This document shows positions 1 to 5,628 of a stretch of 7,422 nt of DNA, piece by piece (position 1 is the first letter of the stretch; each line of letters begins with the position of its first letter). This DNA is from DATJBC01 sp035515515 (GTDB lineage: Bacteria; Actinomycetota; Acidimicrobiia; Acidimicrobiales; UBA8190): the NCBI GenBank assembly GCA_035515515.1, contig DATJBC010000212.1:1-7422 (forward strand). The letters run 5' to 3'. The notes under the pieces are model-generated. The model did no database searches, was not told the origin of the DNA, and worked only from the letters and a program-made list of their open reading frames with translations. The position numbers and the translations under genes were made by a program.

Positions 1-906
1 ATGGGCATGCTCGAGGGGAAGACAGCCATCGTCAGCGGCGCCGGACGGGGGATCGGGCGCGAAGAGGCCCTCCTGCTGGCCGCCGAGGGAGCCAAGGTCA
101 TCGTCAACGACGTGGGGGCCTCACGGGCGGGCGAGGGCGAGGACGTGCACCCCGCCGAGCAGACCGTCCAGGACATCAAGGCCGGCGGCGGCGAAGCCCT
201 GCTCAACAGCAGCGACGTGAGCTCGTGGGCGGGGGCCGAGGCCCTGATCGCCCAGGCCGTCGACGCGTGGGGACGGCTCGACATCCTGGTGAACAACGCC
301 GGCATCCTCAGGGACAAGATGTGCTTCAACATGGACGAGTCCGACTGGGACGACGTCATCCGCGTCCACCTGAAGGGCCACTTCGCCCTGTCGCACTTCG
401 CGGCCATCCACTGGCGTAACCGCTCCAAGGCCGGCGAGGAGGTCTCGGGCCGCATCATCAACACGGCGTCGGAGGCGGGGCTCTTCGGCAACGCCGGGCA
501 GGCCAACTACGGAGCCGCCAAGGCCGGCATCGCGGCCATGACCATCATCTTGGGCCGCGAGCTCGAGCGCTACGGCGTGACGGTGAACGCCATCTCCCCC
601 CGGGCCCGCACCCGCATGACCGAGGACCTCTTCGGGGCCATGGCCAAGGCCGAGGAGGGCAAGTTCGACGCCTTCGCCCCCGAGAACGTGGCCCCGCTGG
701 TGGCCTTCTTGGCCTCGGACGCCGCCGCCGACGTGAACGGGCAGAACTTCGTGGTCTTCGGCGGCTCGGTGTGGGTGATGCAGGGGTGGAAGCCGGCCGG
801 CGAGCTCAAGCGCGACGCCCGCTGGACGCCCAAGGAGCTCGCCGACAACAAGGGGACCCTGTTCGCCTCGCACCCCTCGGGCCTCCCGCCCTTCAGCTTC
901 TTCTGA
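1..906 (+). CDS. SDR-family oxidoreductase, MFE-2-like (3R)-hydroxyacyl-CoA dehydrogenase type
   Basis: This is a classical-type short-chain dehydrogenase/reductase of 301 residues. Visible motifs are the nucleotide-binding TGxxxGxG variant SGAGRGIG (residues 12-19), NNAG (98-101), catalytic Ser157, and YxxxK as Tyr170/Lys174. An Asp at the end of the second beta strand (VND, Asp37) favours NAD(H) over NADP(H). The helix-4 position that is usually Asn reads VHLKG, with His123. As far as I recall, this and the VND turn are typical of the peroxisomal MFE-2/HSD17B4 dehydrogenase domain and its bacterial relatives, so oxidation of a (3R)-hydroxyacyl-CoA is the best guess. A simple 3-oxoacyl reductase or another alcohol dehydrogenase cannot be excluded. 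The protein is about 50 residues longer than a minimal SDR, with an extra C-terminal tail (about 255-301) ending FSFF. The ATG is the first base of the window, so the RBS is not visible; Met3 is an alternative start. The MaoC hydratase on the other strand nearby would supply such a substrate. Confidence 0.85.
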   Translation: MGMLEGKTAIVSGAGRGIGREEALLLAAEGAKVIVNDVGASRAGEGEDVHPAEQTVQDIKAGGGEALLNSSDVSSWAGAEALIAQAVDAWGRLDILVNNAGILRDKMCFNMDESDWDDVIRVHLKGHFALSHFAAIHWRNRSKAGEEVSGRIINTASEAGLFGNAGQANYGAAKAGIAAMTIILGRELERYGVTVNAISPRARTRMTEDLFGAMAKAEEGKFDAFAPENVAPLVAFLASDAAADVNGQNFVVFGGSVWVMQGWKPAGELKRDARWTPKELADNKGTLFASHPSGLPPFSFF

Positions 907-908
907 TT

Positions 909-946
909 GGCGCAATTGGCGGCCCCGTCCGCCACCCACTGGCGCC
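909..946 (+). other. Nested hairpin just after the SDR gene, possible terminator
   Basis: Two nested inverted repeats begin 2 nt after the SDR stop codon. The inner stem is TGGCGG (917-922) with CCGCCA (929-934) around a 6-nt loop. The outer stem is GGCGC (909-913) with GCGCC (942-946). There is no T-run after it. It could act as a U-less terminator or a 3'-end stabiliser for the SDR transcript. Stems this short also arise by chance in GC-rich DNA. The rest of the gap to the next gene (947-1055) shows no convincing -35/-10 pair. Confidence 0.3.
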
Positions 947-1055
947 TCGGCCGTTGTATGACGAGAATGTCAGCAAAGGCGGCGGGCCTGCGGATAGCCT
1001 CTGGCAGCCCGTGCGGGAGGGCGACGCCCTGACCGCGGACAATGGGAGGGACTGG

Positions 1056-1637
1056 ATGACGGACCGAGCGCACTGGAGCGGACAGCGACCCCGGAACAGG
1101 CGTCCGGCCCGACGGCGGATCCCGCACGTCGCCGTCCTCGCCGCGGTGGCGGGGCTGTCCCTCGCCGCCGCGGCGTGCGGCAGCTCGGGCCCCTCGACGG
1201 CGGCCACCACCACCACCCAGGTGAAGGTGAACACGGCCACCGCCCCCAGCGACATCGCCACCGCCTACAACACGCTGTTCAACCTCTCCAACCCCGACGT
1301 CAACTCCAAGGTGGCGGTCATCCAGAACGGCTCGACCATCACCTCCGCGCTCCAACAGGCGCTGTCGTCGTCGCTGGCCAGCTCGGCGGGCGGCGCCAAG
1401 ATCGACAGCACCAGTCTGCTGTCCGCCTCGAAGTGCGCCACCGCCAAGGTGCCCTACCCGTGCGCGCACGTGACCTACGACATCAACAACACCACGGGCA
1501 CCGCCATCCTCCCCAACTCCCAGGGTTACGCCGTCTACGTCGACGGCAAGTGGCTGGTGGCCAAGACCACGATCTGCGGGCTGCTCGGGCTGTTCGAGCA
1601 GGCGGAGGGATCGACCCAGACGCCGCAGGGCTGCTGA
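1056..1637 (+). CDS. Secreted lipoprotein with MTB12-like C-terminal domain
   Basis: This is a predicted exported lipoprotein of 193 residues. The N-terminus is basic (a run of Arg up to residue 21), followed by a hydrophobic core at about 24-40 and a lipobox-like AAAAC with the lipidation Cys at 41, then the GSSG and Ser/Thr-rich linker typical of actinobacterial lipoproteins. The ATG was chosen because GGGAGGG (1044-1050) lies 5 nt upstream and because the signal peptide then has a normal length. The mature part contains a helix-like ATAYNTLFN segment (68-76), a conserved KVAVIQNGS (85-93), and near the end VDGKWLVAKTTICGLL (162-177). This order matches the low-molecular-weight antigen MTB12-like C-terminal domain, a small NTF2-like fold with no known enzymatic role. 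Cys127, Cys136 and Cys174 could form disulfides. The gene is monocistronic with a terminator after it. Function is unknown; a cell-envelope or binding role is inferred only from secretion. Confidence 0.8.
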   Translation: MTDRAHWSGQRPRNRRPARRRIPHVAVLAAVAGLSLAAAACGSSGPSTAATTTTQVKVNTATAPSDIATAYNTLFNLSNPDVNSKVAVIQNGSTITSALQQALSSSLASSAGGAKIDSTSLLSASKCATAKVPYPCAHVTYDINNTTGTAILPNSQGYAVYVDGKWLVAKTTICGLLGLFEQAEGSTQTPQGC

Positions 1638-1665
1638 CGGCGCCCAGCACCGCACATTCCACTGA

Positions 1666-1696
1666 GACGGGGCCCGCCGCACCGGCGGGCCCCGTC
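1666..1696. terminator. Perfect 14-bp hairpin between convergent genes (bidirectional terminator)
   Basis: The arms GACGGGGCCCGCCG (1666-1679) and CGGCGGGCCCCGTC (1683-1696) are exact reverse complements around a 3-nt loop; opening the top pair gives 13 bp with a 5-nt loop. It lies 28 nt after the lipoprotein stop and 38 nt after the stop of the MaoC hydratase read from the other strand. It can therefore serve both converging transcripts. Neither side has a T-tract, as is common for actinobacterial hairpin terminators. Confidence 0.75.
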
Positions 1697-1734
1697 GCGT
1701 CGGGAACGGGGGCCGGCCCGGGACTCGGCGCAGC

Positions 1735-2160
1735 TCAGGCGGGCAGGGCGGCGGTGGCCTCGCCGACGACCTTCACCTCTCCGTCGCCGTTGGCGACGCT
1801 GCACTCCAGGTCGACCAGGTTGCGGCCGCCCTCCACCCGCTTGGCGCTGACCACGATCTTGGTGGAGAGCTCCTCGCCGGGCCAGGTCTGGCGGGAGAAG
1901 CGCACCTTGTAGTGGGTGAGGTTGGCGGGCCCCACGTAGTCGGTGAGGGCGGTGGCCAACAGGCCCATGGAGAACATGCCGTGGCCGAACACACTCGGCT
2001 GGCCGGCGCCGGTGGCCAGCACCTCGTCGTGGTGCATGGGGTTGTAGTCGCCCGAGGCGCCGGCGTAGCGCACCAGGTCGGTGCGGGTGAGGGTGTGGCG
2101 CTTCACGGGCGCCTCGTCACCCTCCTTCACGTCGGCGAACTTCACTGTGGCCTGGCCCAT
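1735..2160 (-). CDS. MaoC-like (R)-specific hydratase, HadB-type catalytic subunit
   Basis: This is a single hot-dog MaoC dehydratase domain of 141 residues, almost the length of mycobacterial HadB (about 142). The hydratase-2 signature is intact: YAGASGDYNPMHHD at 32-45 carries the predicted catalytic pair Asp38 and His43 (D-x-N-P-x-H), followed by FGHGMFSMG (58-66). Family members hydrate trans-2-enoyl-CoA to (3R)-hydroxyacyl-CoA or run the reverse dehydration on acyl carriers. The ATG at 2160 is preferred because AAGGAGG lies 9 nt upstream (2176-2170 on the minus strand). An in-frame ATG further upstream at 2238 would add 26 residues without family similarity. It is the last gene of the minus-strand block, 99 bp after the fused acyl-CoA dehydrogenase. 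Its likely partner is the HadA-like protein at the head of the same block. Whether it works in fatty acid elongation or in degradation is inferred; the neighbours favour degradation. Confidence 0.88.
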   Translation of the reverse strand: MGQATVKFADVKEGDEAPVKRHTLTRTDLVRYAGASGDYNPMHHDEVLATGAGQPSVFGHGMFSMGLLATALTDYVGPANLTHYKVRFSRQTWPGEELSTKIVVSAKRVEGGRNLVDLECSVANGDGEVKVVGEATAALPA

Positions 2161-2187
2161 GTCGCTGCGCCTCCTTGTGGCGGTCGA

Positions 2188-2217
2188 AGCTTGGGCGGCC
2201 CCGACGCGCGCTGTCAA
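2188..2217 (-). promoter_or_regulatory. Candidate promoter ahead of the MaoC hydratase gene
   Basis: On the minus strand an exact TTGACA (2217-2212) is followed, 18 nt later, by CAAGCT (2193-2188). The latter has only the second and last bases of the TAnnnT -10 pattern. A start near 2181 would leave a leader of about 20 nt that contains the AAGGAGG site. A perfect -35 hexamer is uncommon in DNA this GC-rich, but the weak -10 keeps this tentative. If real, it would let the hydratase be expressed separately from the dehydrogenase upstream. Confidence 0.35.
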
Positions 2218-2259
2218 GCCGCTCGCCGGCGCGCACAAGGGGCGCCGATGGCGGGCGGC

Positions 2260-4488
2260 TCAGTGCCCGGGCTCGGGGTCCCGGGGAAGCCCCAGGATGC
2301 GCTCCCCGATCACGTTGCGCTGCACCTCGCTCGTGCCGCCGGCGATCGTGAGGCAGCGGGTGGACAGGAACCCCCTGCTCCACTGGCCGGCGTCGTCCTC
2401 GGTGGTGGCGCCCCGGGCGCCGAGCAGCGACAGTCCCAGCTCCTGGACCCGCTGCTCGTGCTCGGCCCCGAGGAGCTTGCGCACGCTCGCCTCGGGCCCC
2501 GGCTCCACCCCCGACACCGAGCGCAGCGTGGTGCGGGCGCCCAGGAGGGCGACGGACTGGGCCTCGGCCAGCAGGGCCCCCACGGCGTCGAGGGTGACGG
2601 CGTCCTCCTCCTCGGCGGCGCTCAGGGACCGGAGGATCCCCTCGATGCCGAAGCCGAAGGTGGCGCCCGACGCCATCGACACCCGCTCGTTGGCCAGCGT
2701 GGTGCGCGCCAGGCGCCATCCGCCGTTGACGGGGCCGACCACGCAGTCGTCGGGGACGAAGACGTCGGTGAAGAAGACCTCGTTGAACATGGCGTCGCCG
2801 GTGATCTCGCGCAGCGGCCGCACCTCGATGCCGCCGCTGTGCATGTCCACGATGAAATAGGTGATCCCCTCGTGCTTGGGGGCGTCGGGGTCCGTGCGGG
2901 CGAGGCAGATGCCCCAGTCGGCGCGCATGGCGATGGACGTCCACACCTTCTGGCCGTTCAGCACCCAGCCGCCGTCGGTGCGCGTGGCACGGGTGGACAG
3001 CGCCGCCAGGTCGCTGCCCGCCCCGGGCTCGGAGAAGAGCTGGCACCACGTGTAGGCACCGCGCAGCGTGGGACCCACCCACCGCTCCTGCTGCTCGGCG
3101 GTGCCGTGGGCGATGATCGTGGGCAGGGCCCAGGCGCCCACCGCCAGGTGCGGCCGGTGCACGTGGGCGGCGGCCAGCTCCTCGTCGATCACCAGCTGCT
3201 CGACGGGGCCCGCGCCCCGGCCCCACGGCGCGGGCCAGTGGGGGGTGAGCAGGCCGGTGTCCACCAGCCGGTCGCGTCGCTCGGCGCGCTCCGCCGCGGC
3301 CACCTCGGCCACCACGGCCCGGATCTCGGCGCGCACGGCGGCGGCGTCCTCGGGCAGGTCGATGGCCAGCCGGCGACGGCTGCCCGCCAGCGCGGCCCGC
3401 GACGCCTCGACGCGCAGCCCGTGGCTCGGCCCGAGCAACTGGCGGATCGACAGCGCCCGGCGCAGGTGCAGGTGGGCGTCGTGCTCCCAGGTGAAGCCCA
3501 TGCCCCCGAGCAGCTGGATGCAGCCCTTGGCGCACTCCAGGTAGGCGTCGAGGACGAAGGCGCCCGCCAGCACGGCCGACAACGCCGTCTGGGCGGGGTC
3601 GCCGGCGTCGGCCGCCTGCGCGGCGTCCCACGCCAGCGCCGTGGTCTGCTCCACCATGACCAGCATGTCGGCCAGGCGGTGCTTGACCGCCTGGAACTGG
3701 CCGATGGGCCGGCCGAACTGGCGGCGGGTGACGGCGTACTCGCTGGCCGTCTCCAGGCACCAGCGCGCCCCACCGGCGCATTCGGCCGCCCCCAGCACGA
3801 GGGCGCTGTCACGTACGAGCGCGTCGGTCAGCCCCGCCACCTGGCGCTCGGCGGGGACCGTCGCCCCGTCGACCTCGACGGTGGCTACCCGCCGGGTGAG
3901 GTCCAGGCTGGCCTGGGCCCGCACCGACACGCCGGCGCCGTCGAGGTCGAGCAGGCACCACAGCGCCGCTCCACCCGGCGACCCCGCCGCCCCCTCCACG
4001 GCCACCGGGGCGAGCAGGGCGGCGGCCAGGCCGGCGCCCAGCACCGGGCCCACCGAGCCCCGCACCTCGAGCGACCCGTCGCCGGCGCGCGACGCCCGTA
4101 GGGCCCCCGCGCCGGGCATGGCCAGCGCAGCGGGCAGCCGGCCCTCCACCAGCGGGGCGAGGAGGGCCTTGCGCTGGGCGTCGTCGGCGCCCGCGGCGAC
4201 CAGCGCGGCGACCAGCATGGTGGGCAGGACGGGGCCCGGCACCACGGCCCGGGCCATCTCCTCGGCCACCACGGCGAGCTCGAGCATGCCGAAGCCCTGG
4301 CCCCCGTGCTCCTCGGCCACGTGCATGCCCAGCCACCCCTGGGCGGCGAGCTCGTCCCAGAACGCCGGCATGTCCTCGGTCTCGGCGTCGAGCAGGGCGC
4401 GCGGCACCGACGGCGGGCACCGCGTGTCGAGCCAGCGCCGCACGGTCCGGCGCAGCTCCTCGTGGTCCTCTCCGATGCCGATGGGCAT
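2260..4488 (-). CDS. Double-length (fused) acyl-CoA dehydrogenase, FadE22/FadE34-like
   Basis: This flavoprotein of 742 residues consists of two acyl-CoA dehydrogenase units in tandem, joined near residues 350-410; a usual single unit is about 380-400. It would oxidise an acyl-CoA to trans-2-enoyl-CoA. Unit 1 has the C-terminal FAD-contact motif RRQFGRPI (255-262) and the IQLLGGMGFTWEHDAH segment (324-339), but its middle domain lacks the EPxAGSD motif. Unit 2 has WCQLFSEPGAGSD (481-493) and VWTS (515-518), but no RxQFG motif. The MCAD-type catalytic Glu position is Gly717 (IAGGT). The likely base is Glu601 in NERVS, the position used by isovaleryl-CoA dehydrogenase. This split matches the fused relative of the heteromeric FadE26-27/FadE28-29 steroid side-chain enzymes, of which FadE34 is the known single-chain form. 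The ATG at 4488 has AAGGAGA 10 nt upstream. The substrate is not determinable here. Confidence 0.9.
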   Translation of the reverse strand: MPIGIGEDHEELRRTVRRWLDTRCPPSVPRALLDAETEDMPAFWDELAAQGWLGMHVAEEHGGQGFGMLELAVVAEEMARAVVPGPVLPTMLVAALVAAGADDAQRKALLAPLVEGRLPAALAMPGAGALRASRAGDGSLEVRGSVGPVLGAGLAAALLAPVAVEGAAGSPGGAALWCLLDLDGAGVSVRAQASLDLTRRVATVEVDGATVPAERQVAGLTDALVRDSALVLGAAECAGGARWCLETASEYAVTRRQFGRPIGQFQAVKHRLADMLVMVEQTTALAWDAAQAADAGDPAQTALSAVLAGAFVLDAYLECAKGCIQLLGGMGFTWEHDAHLHLRRALSIRQLLGPSHGLRVEASRAALAGSRRRLAIDLPEDAAAVRAEIRAVVAEVAAAERAERRDRLVDTGLLTPHWPAPWGRGAGPVEQLVIDEELAAAHVHRPHLAVGAWALPTIIAHGTAEQQERWVGPTLRGAYTWCQLFSEPGAGSDLAALSTRATRTDGGWVLNGQKVWTSIAMRADWGICLARTDPDAPKHEGITYFIVDMHSGGIEVRPLREITGDAMFNEVFFTDVFVPDDCVVGPVNGGWRLARTTLANERVSMASGATFGFGIEGILRSLSAAEEEDAVTLDAVGALLAEAQSVALLGARTTLRSVSGVEPGPEASVRKLLGAEHEQRVQELGLSLLGARGATTEDDAGQWSRGFLSTRCLTIAGGTSEVQRNVIGERILGLPRDPEPGH

Positions 4489-4504
4489 TGCTCCGCTGTC
4501 TCCT

Positions 4505-4545
4505 TGTGCGTCGTGTCCGGTGCGGTCGTGTCAGGTGTGCGTCGT
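4505..4545. repeat. Pair of 10-bp direct repeats upstream of the acyl-CoA dehydrogenase gene
   Basis: TGTGCGTCGT occurs exactly at 4505-4514 and again at 4536-4545. The copies are 31 bp apart start to start, close to three helical turns. A partial related copy, TCGTGTC, also repeats at 4511-4517 and 4526-4532. The copy nearer the dehydrogenase gene abuts its AAGGAGA ribosome site. These could be operator sites on one face of the helix or a small local duplication; the sequence alone does not decide. Confidence 0.4.
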
Positions 4546-4579
4546 CTGGGAGCAGGGCGGGCGCCGCCGCCGCCGAGTG

Positions 4580-5029
4580 TCAGAAGAGGCCGATGGCATG
4601 GTCGAGCGACCACACCTGCCAGCCGTGCGTGCCCAGCACGACCGCGGCGGCCAGGACCATCATGAGGTTCTGCCCCTGCTCGGCCCAGTCGTGGATCATG
4701 AGCGTGAAGTACACGAGGTTGAGCGCGATGCTGGCGAAAGCGGCCACGGGGGTGAGGAACCCCACGGTGAGCCCGGCCCCCAGCGCGAACTCGCTGCCGA
4801 GCACGACCCACGTCATGGCCTTCGGGTGCGGCTTCACGATCTTCTCGAAGCCGCGGCCCACGGCCGCCCACCGGTGCTTGGCGGCGATGTCGGCCGCCCA
4901 GTTGATCCCGGCCTGGCGCTCGATCCAGGCGCTCAGGTTCTTGTGCCGGAAGCTCTCCAGCCACCACAGGCCCAGGCCGATGCGCAAGACGGCCGCCCAC
5001 TGGGCCCCGTTGAGGAGCGACGTCTTCAC
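4580..5029 (-). CDS. DoxX/DoxD-family integral membrane protein
   Basis: This is a small membrane protein of 149 residues with about four hydrophobic segments (roughly 9-26, 71-90, 92-112 and 119-138). The central pattern LGSEFALGAGLTVGFLTP (77-94), with a buried Glu80, and the later HDWAEQGQN (113-121) resemble DoxX/TQO small-subunit (DoxD-like) proteins. A longer loop (about 28-70) sits between the first two segments. DoxD is part of the archaeal thiosulfate:quinone oxidoreductase, and in Mycobacterium tuberculosis DoxX associates with SodA and SseA at the membrane; most family members have no assigned reaction. There is no Cys in the protein, so direct thiol chemistry by it is unlikely. 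The start is GTG at 5029: an in-frame stop lies upstream (5050-5048) and no other start fits, but the ribosome site is weak. It lies between the HadA-like and acyl-CoA dehydrogenase genes, so a link to their electron flow or membrane substrates is possible but speculative. Confidence 0.82.
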   Translation of the reverse strand: MKTSLLNGAQWAAVLRIGLGLWWLESFRHKNLSAWIERQAGINWAADIAAKHRWAAVGRGFEKIVKPHPKAMTWVVLGSEFALGAGLTVGFLTPVAAFASIALNLVYFTLMIHDWAEQGQNLMMVLAAAVVLGTHGWQVWSLDHAIGLF

Positions 5030-5066
5030 GCGTCTCGTTCTAGCACCGGCTCACCTGGGACTTCAT

Positions 5067-5074
5067 AACCGGTT
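5067..5074. promoter_or_regulatory. AACCGGTT palindrome in the spacer before the DoxX gene
   Basis: An 8-bp perfect palindrome sits in the 98-bp spacer, 37 nt upstream of the DoxX GTG. It contains the AACnnGTT core of the KstR operator TnnAACnnGTTnnA known from mycobacterial sterol catabolism, but both outer bases (T and A) are G here. A second, half-site-like TAGAAC lies on the minus strand at 5042-5037, just before the start. This is suggestive only. Confidence 0.25.
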
Positions 5075-5127
5075 CTCGTGCCGCGCCGGCCCGCGCACCG
5101 GCGGCGCCCGCGTGGGGCGCCCGGCGC

Positions 5128-5628
5128 TCAGGCCCCCCGGTGGATCAGGTTGAAGCGCGACGTCACCGCGGGCTCCCCGGTGGCGTCGTCGCGCCACACG
5201 GTCTCGGTCACGACGAACGTCATGGTCTTGCCCTTGGACTCCTTGGCGTAGGCGTCGACGATCGTGCCCTCCCCCACGAGGACGTCGCCCACGAAGACCG
5301 GGCGGTGGTACTCGAACTCCTGCTCCCCGTGGAGGATGATGCCGCCCTTGGCCATGAGCGGGCCGATCACCTCGCCCAGCGGGTTGCCGGTGGGCTTGCC
5401 GCTGGGCTGGTCCTCGGGGAACTCGCCCCACGTCTGCATGACGAAGGGCCACGTGGGCGGCACGGGGATGCCCTTGAGCCCCGCCTCCTTGGCGGCCCGG
5501 GGGTCGCGGTAGACGGGGTTGGGATCGCACACGGCGGTGGCGAAGTTGGCCACCGGCCCCCGCTCGACGACGACTTTGGACTTGCTCATCGGCTTGCCGA
5601 TGATCTTCTTCAGCTCGTCGTCCGACAT
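5128..5628 (-). CDS. FAS1-like dehydratase-domain protein, HadA/HadC-type subunit
   Basis: This is a 166-residue hot-dog protein of the N-terminal MaoC (FAS1-like dehydratase) type, the same size as mycobacterial HadA and HadC (about 158-166). Recognisable stretches are VERGPVANFATAVCDPNPVY (21-40), the IPVPPTWPF loop (54-62), and ILHGEQEFEYHRPVFVGD (98-115). In the position of the catalytic His of the D-x-N-P-x-H motif it has Tyr40 (DPNPVY). This fits the role of HadA/HadC as the substrate-binding, non-catalytic half of a heterodimer with a HadB-like partner. The partner is probably the MaoC protein about 3 kb downstream in the same block. AGGAGGG lies 5 nt before the ATG (5640-5634, minus strand), giving a firm start. 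It is the first gene of the minus-strand block and faces the divergent intergenic region. In degradation clusters such pairs hydrate 2-enoyl-CoA esters; the assignment to that role rests on the neighbours. Confidence 0.87.
   Translation of the reverse strand: MSDDELKKIIGKPMSKSKVVVERGPVANFATAVCDPNPVYRDPRAAKEAGLKGIPVPPTWPFVMQTWGEFPEDQPSGKPTGNPLGEVIGPLMAKGGIILHGEQEFEYHRPVFVGDVLVGEGTIVDAYAKESKGKTMTFVVTETVWRDDATGEPAVTSRFNLIHRGA

Noticed and set aside
121..939. A 272-codon minus-strand open frame across the SDR gene
   Set aside because: Arg/Gly/Ala-rich translation without motifs, lying antisense to a gene with complete SDR signatures.
957..1000. Possible promoter for the lipoprotein (TAGCCT at 995-1000; TGAC/GTCA arms at 959-972)
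   Set aside because: No -35 at a suitable distance, and the 4-bp arms are too short to mean anything.
771..1055. N-terminal extension of the lipoprotein from the ATG at 771
   Set aside because: It would overlap the SDR gene in another frame and bury the signal peptide. ATG 1056 has GGGAGGG 5 nt upstream and gives a normal lipoprotein signal.
2117..3781. A 554-codon minus-strand open frame in another frame within the acyl-CoA dehydrogenase
   Set aside because: The translation is a Pro/Ala/Arg/Gly-rich shift of the dehydrogenase sequence. The real frame continues unbroken through all the family motifs, so no frameshift is implied.
1912..4101. A 729-codon open frame on the + strand opposite the acyl-CoA dehydrogenase
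   Set aside because: It is low-complexity Gly/Ala/Arg/His-rich protein with no domain. It exists because the GC-rich codons of the real minus-strand gene leave few stops in the antisense frame. The minus-strand frame has clear family motifs.
5103..5121. Hairpin GGCGCCC/GGGCGCC just after the HadA-like gene as a terminator
   Set aside because: Only 7 bp with a 5-nt loop, no T-run, and inside a block likely to be read through. Such stems are expected by chance in DNA this GC-rich.
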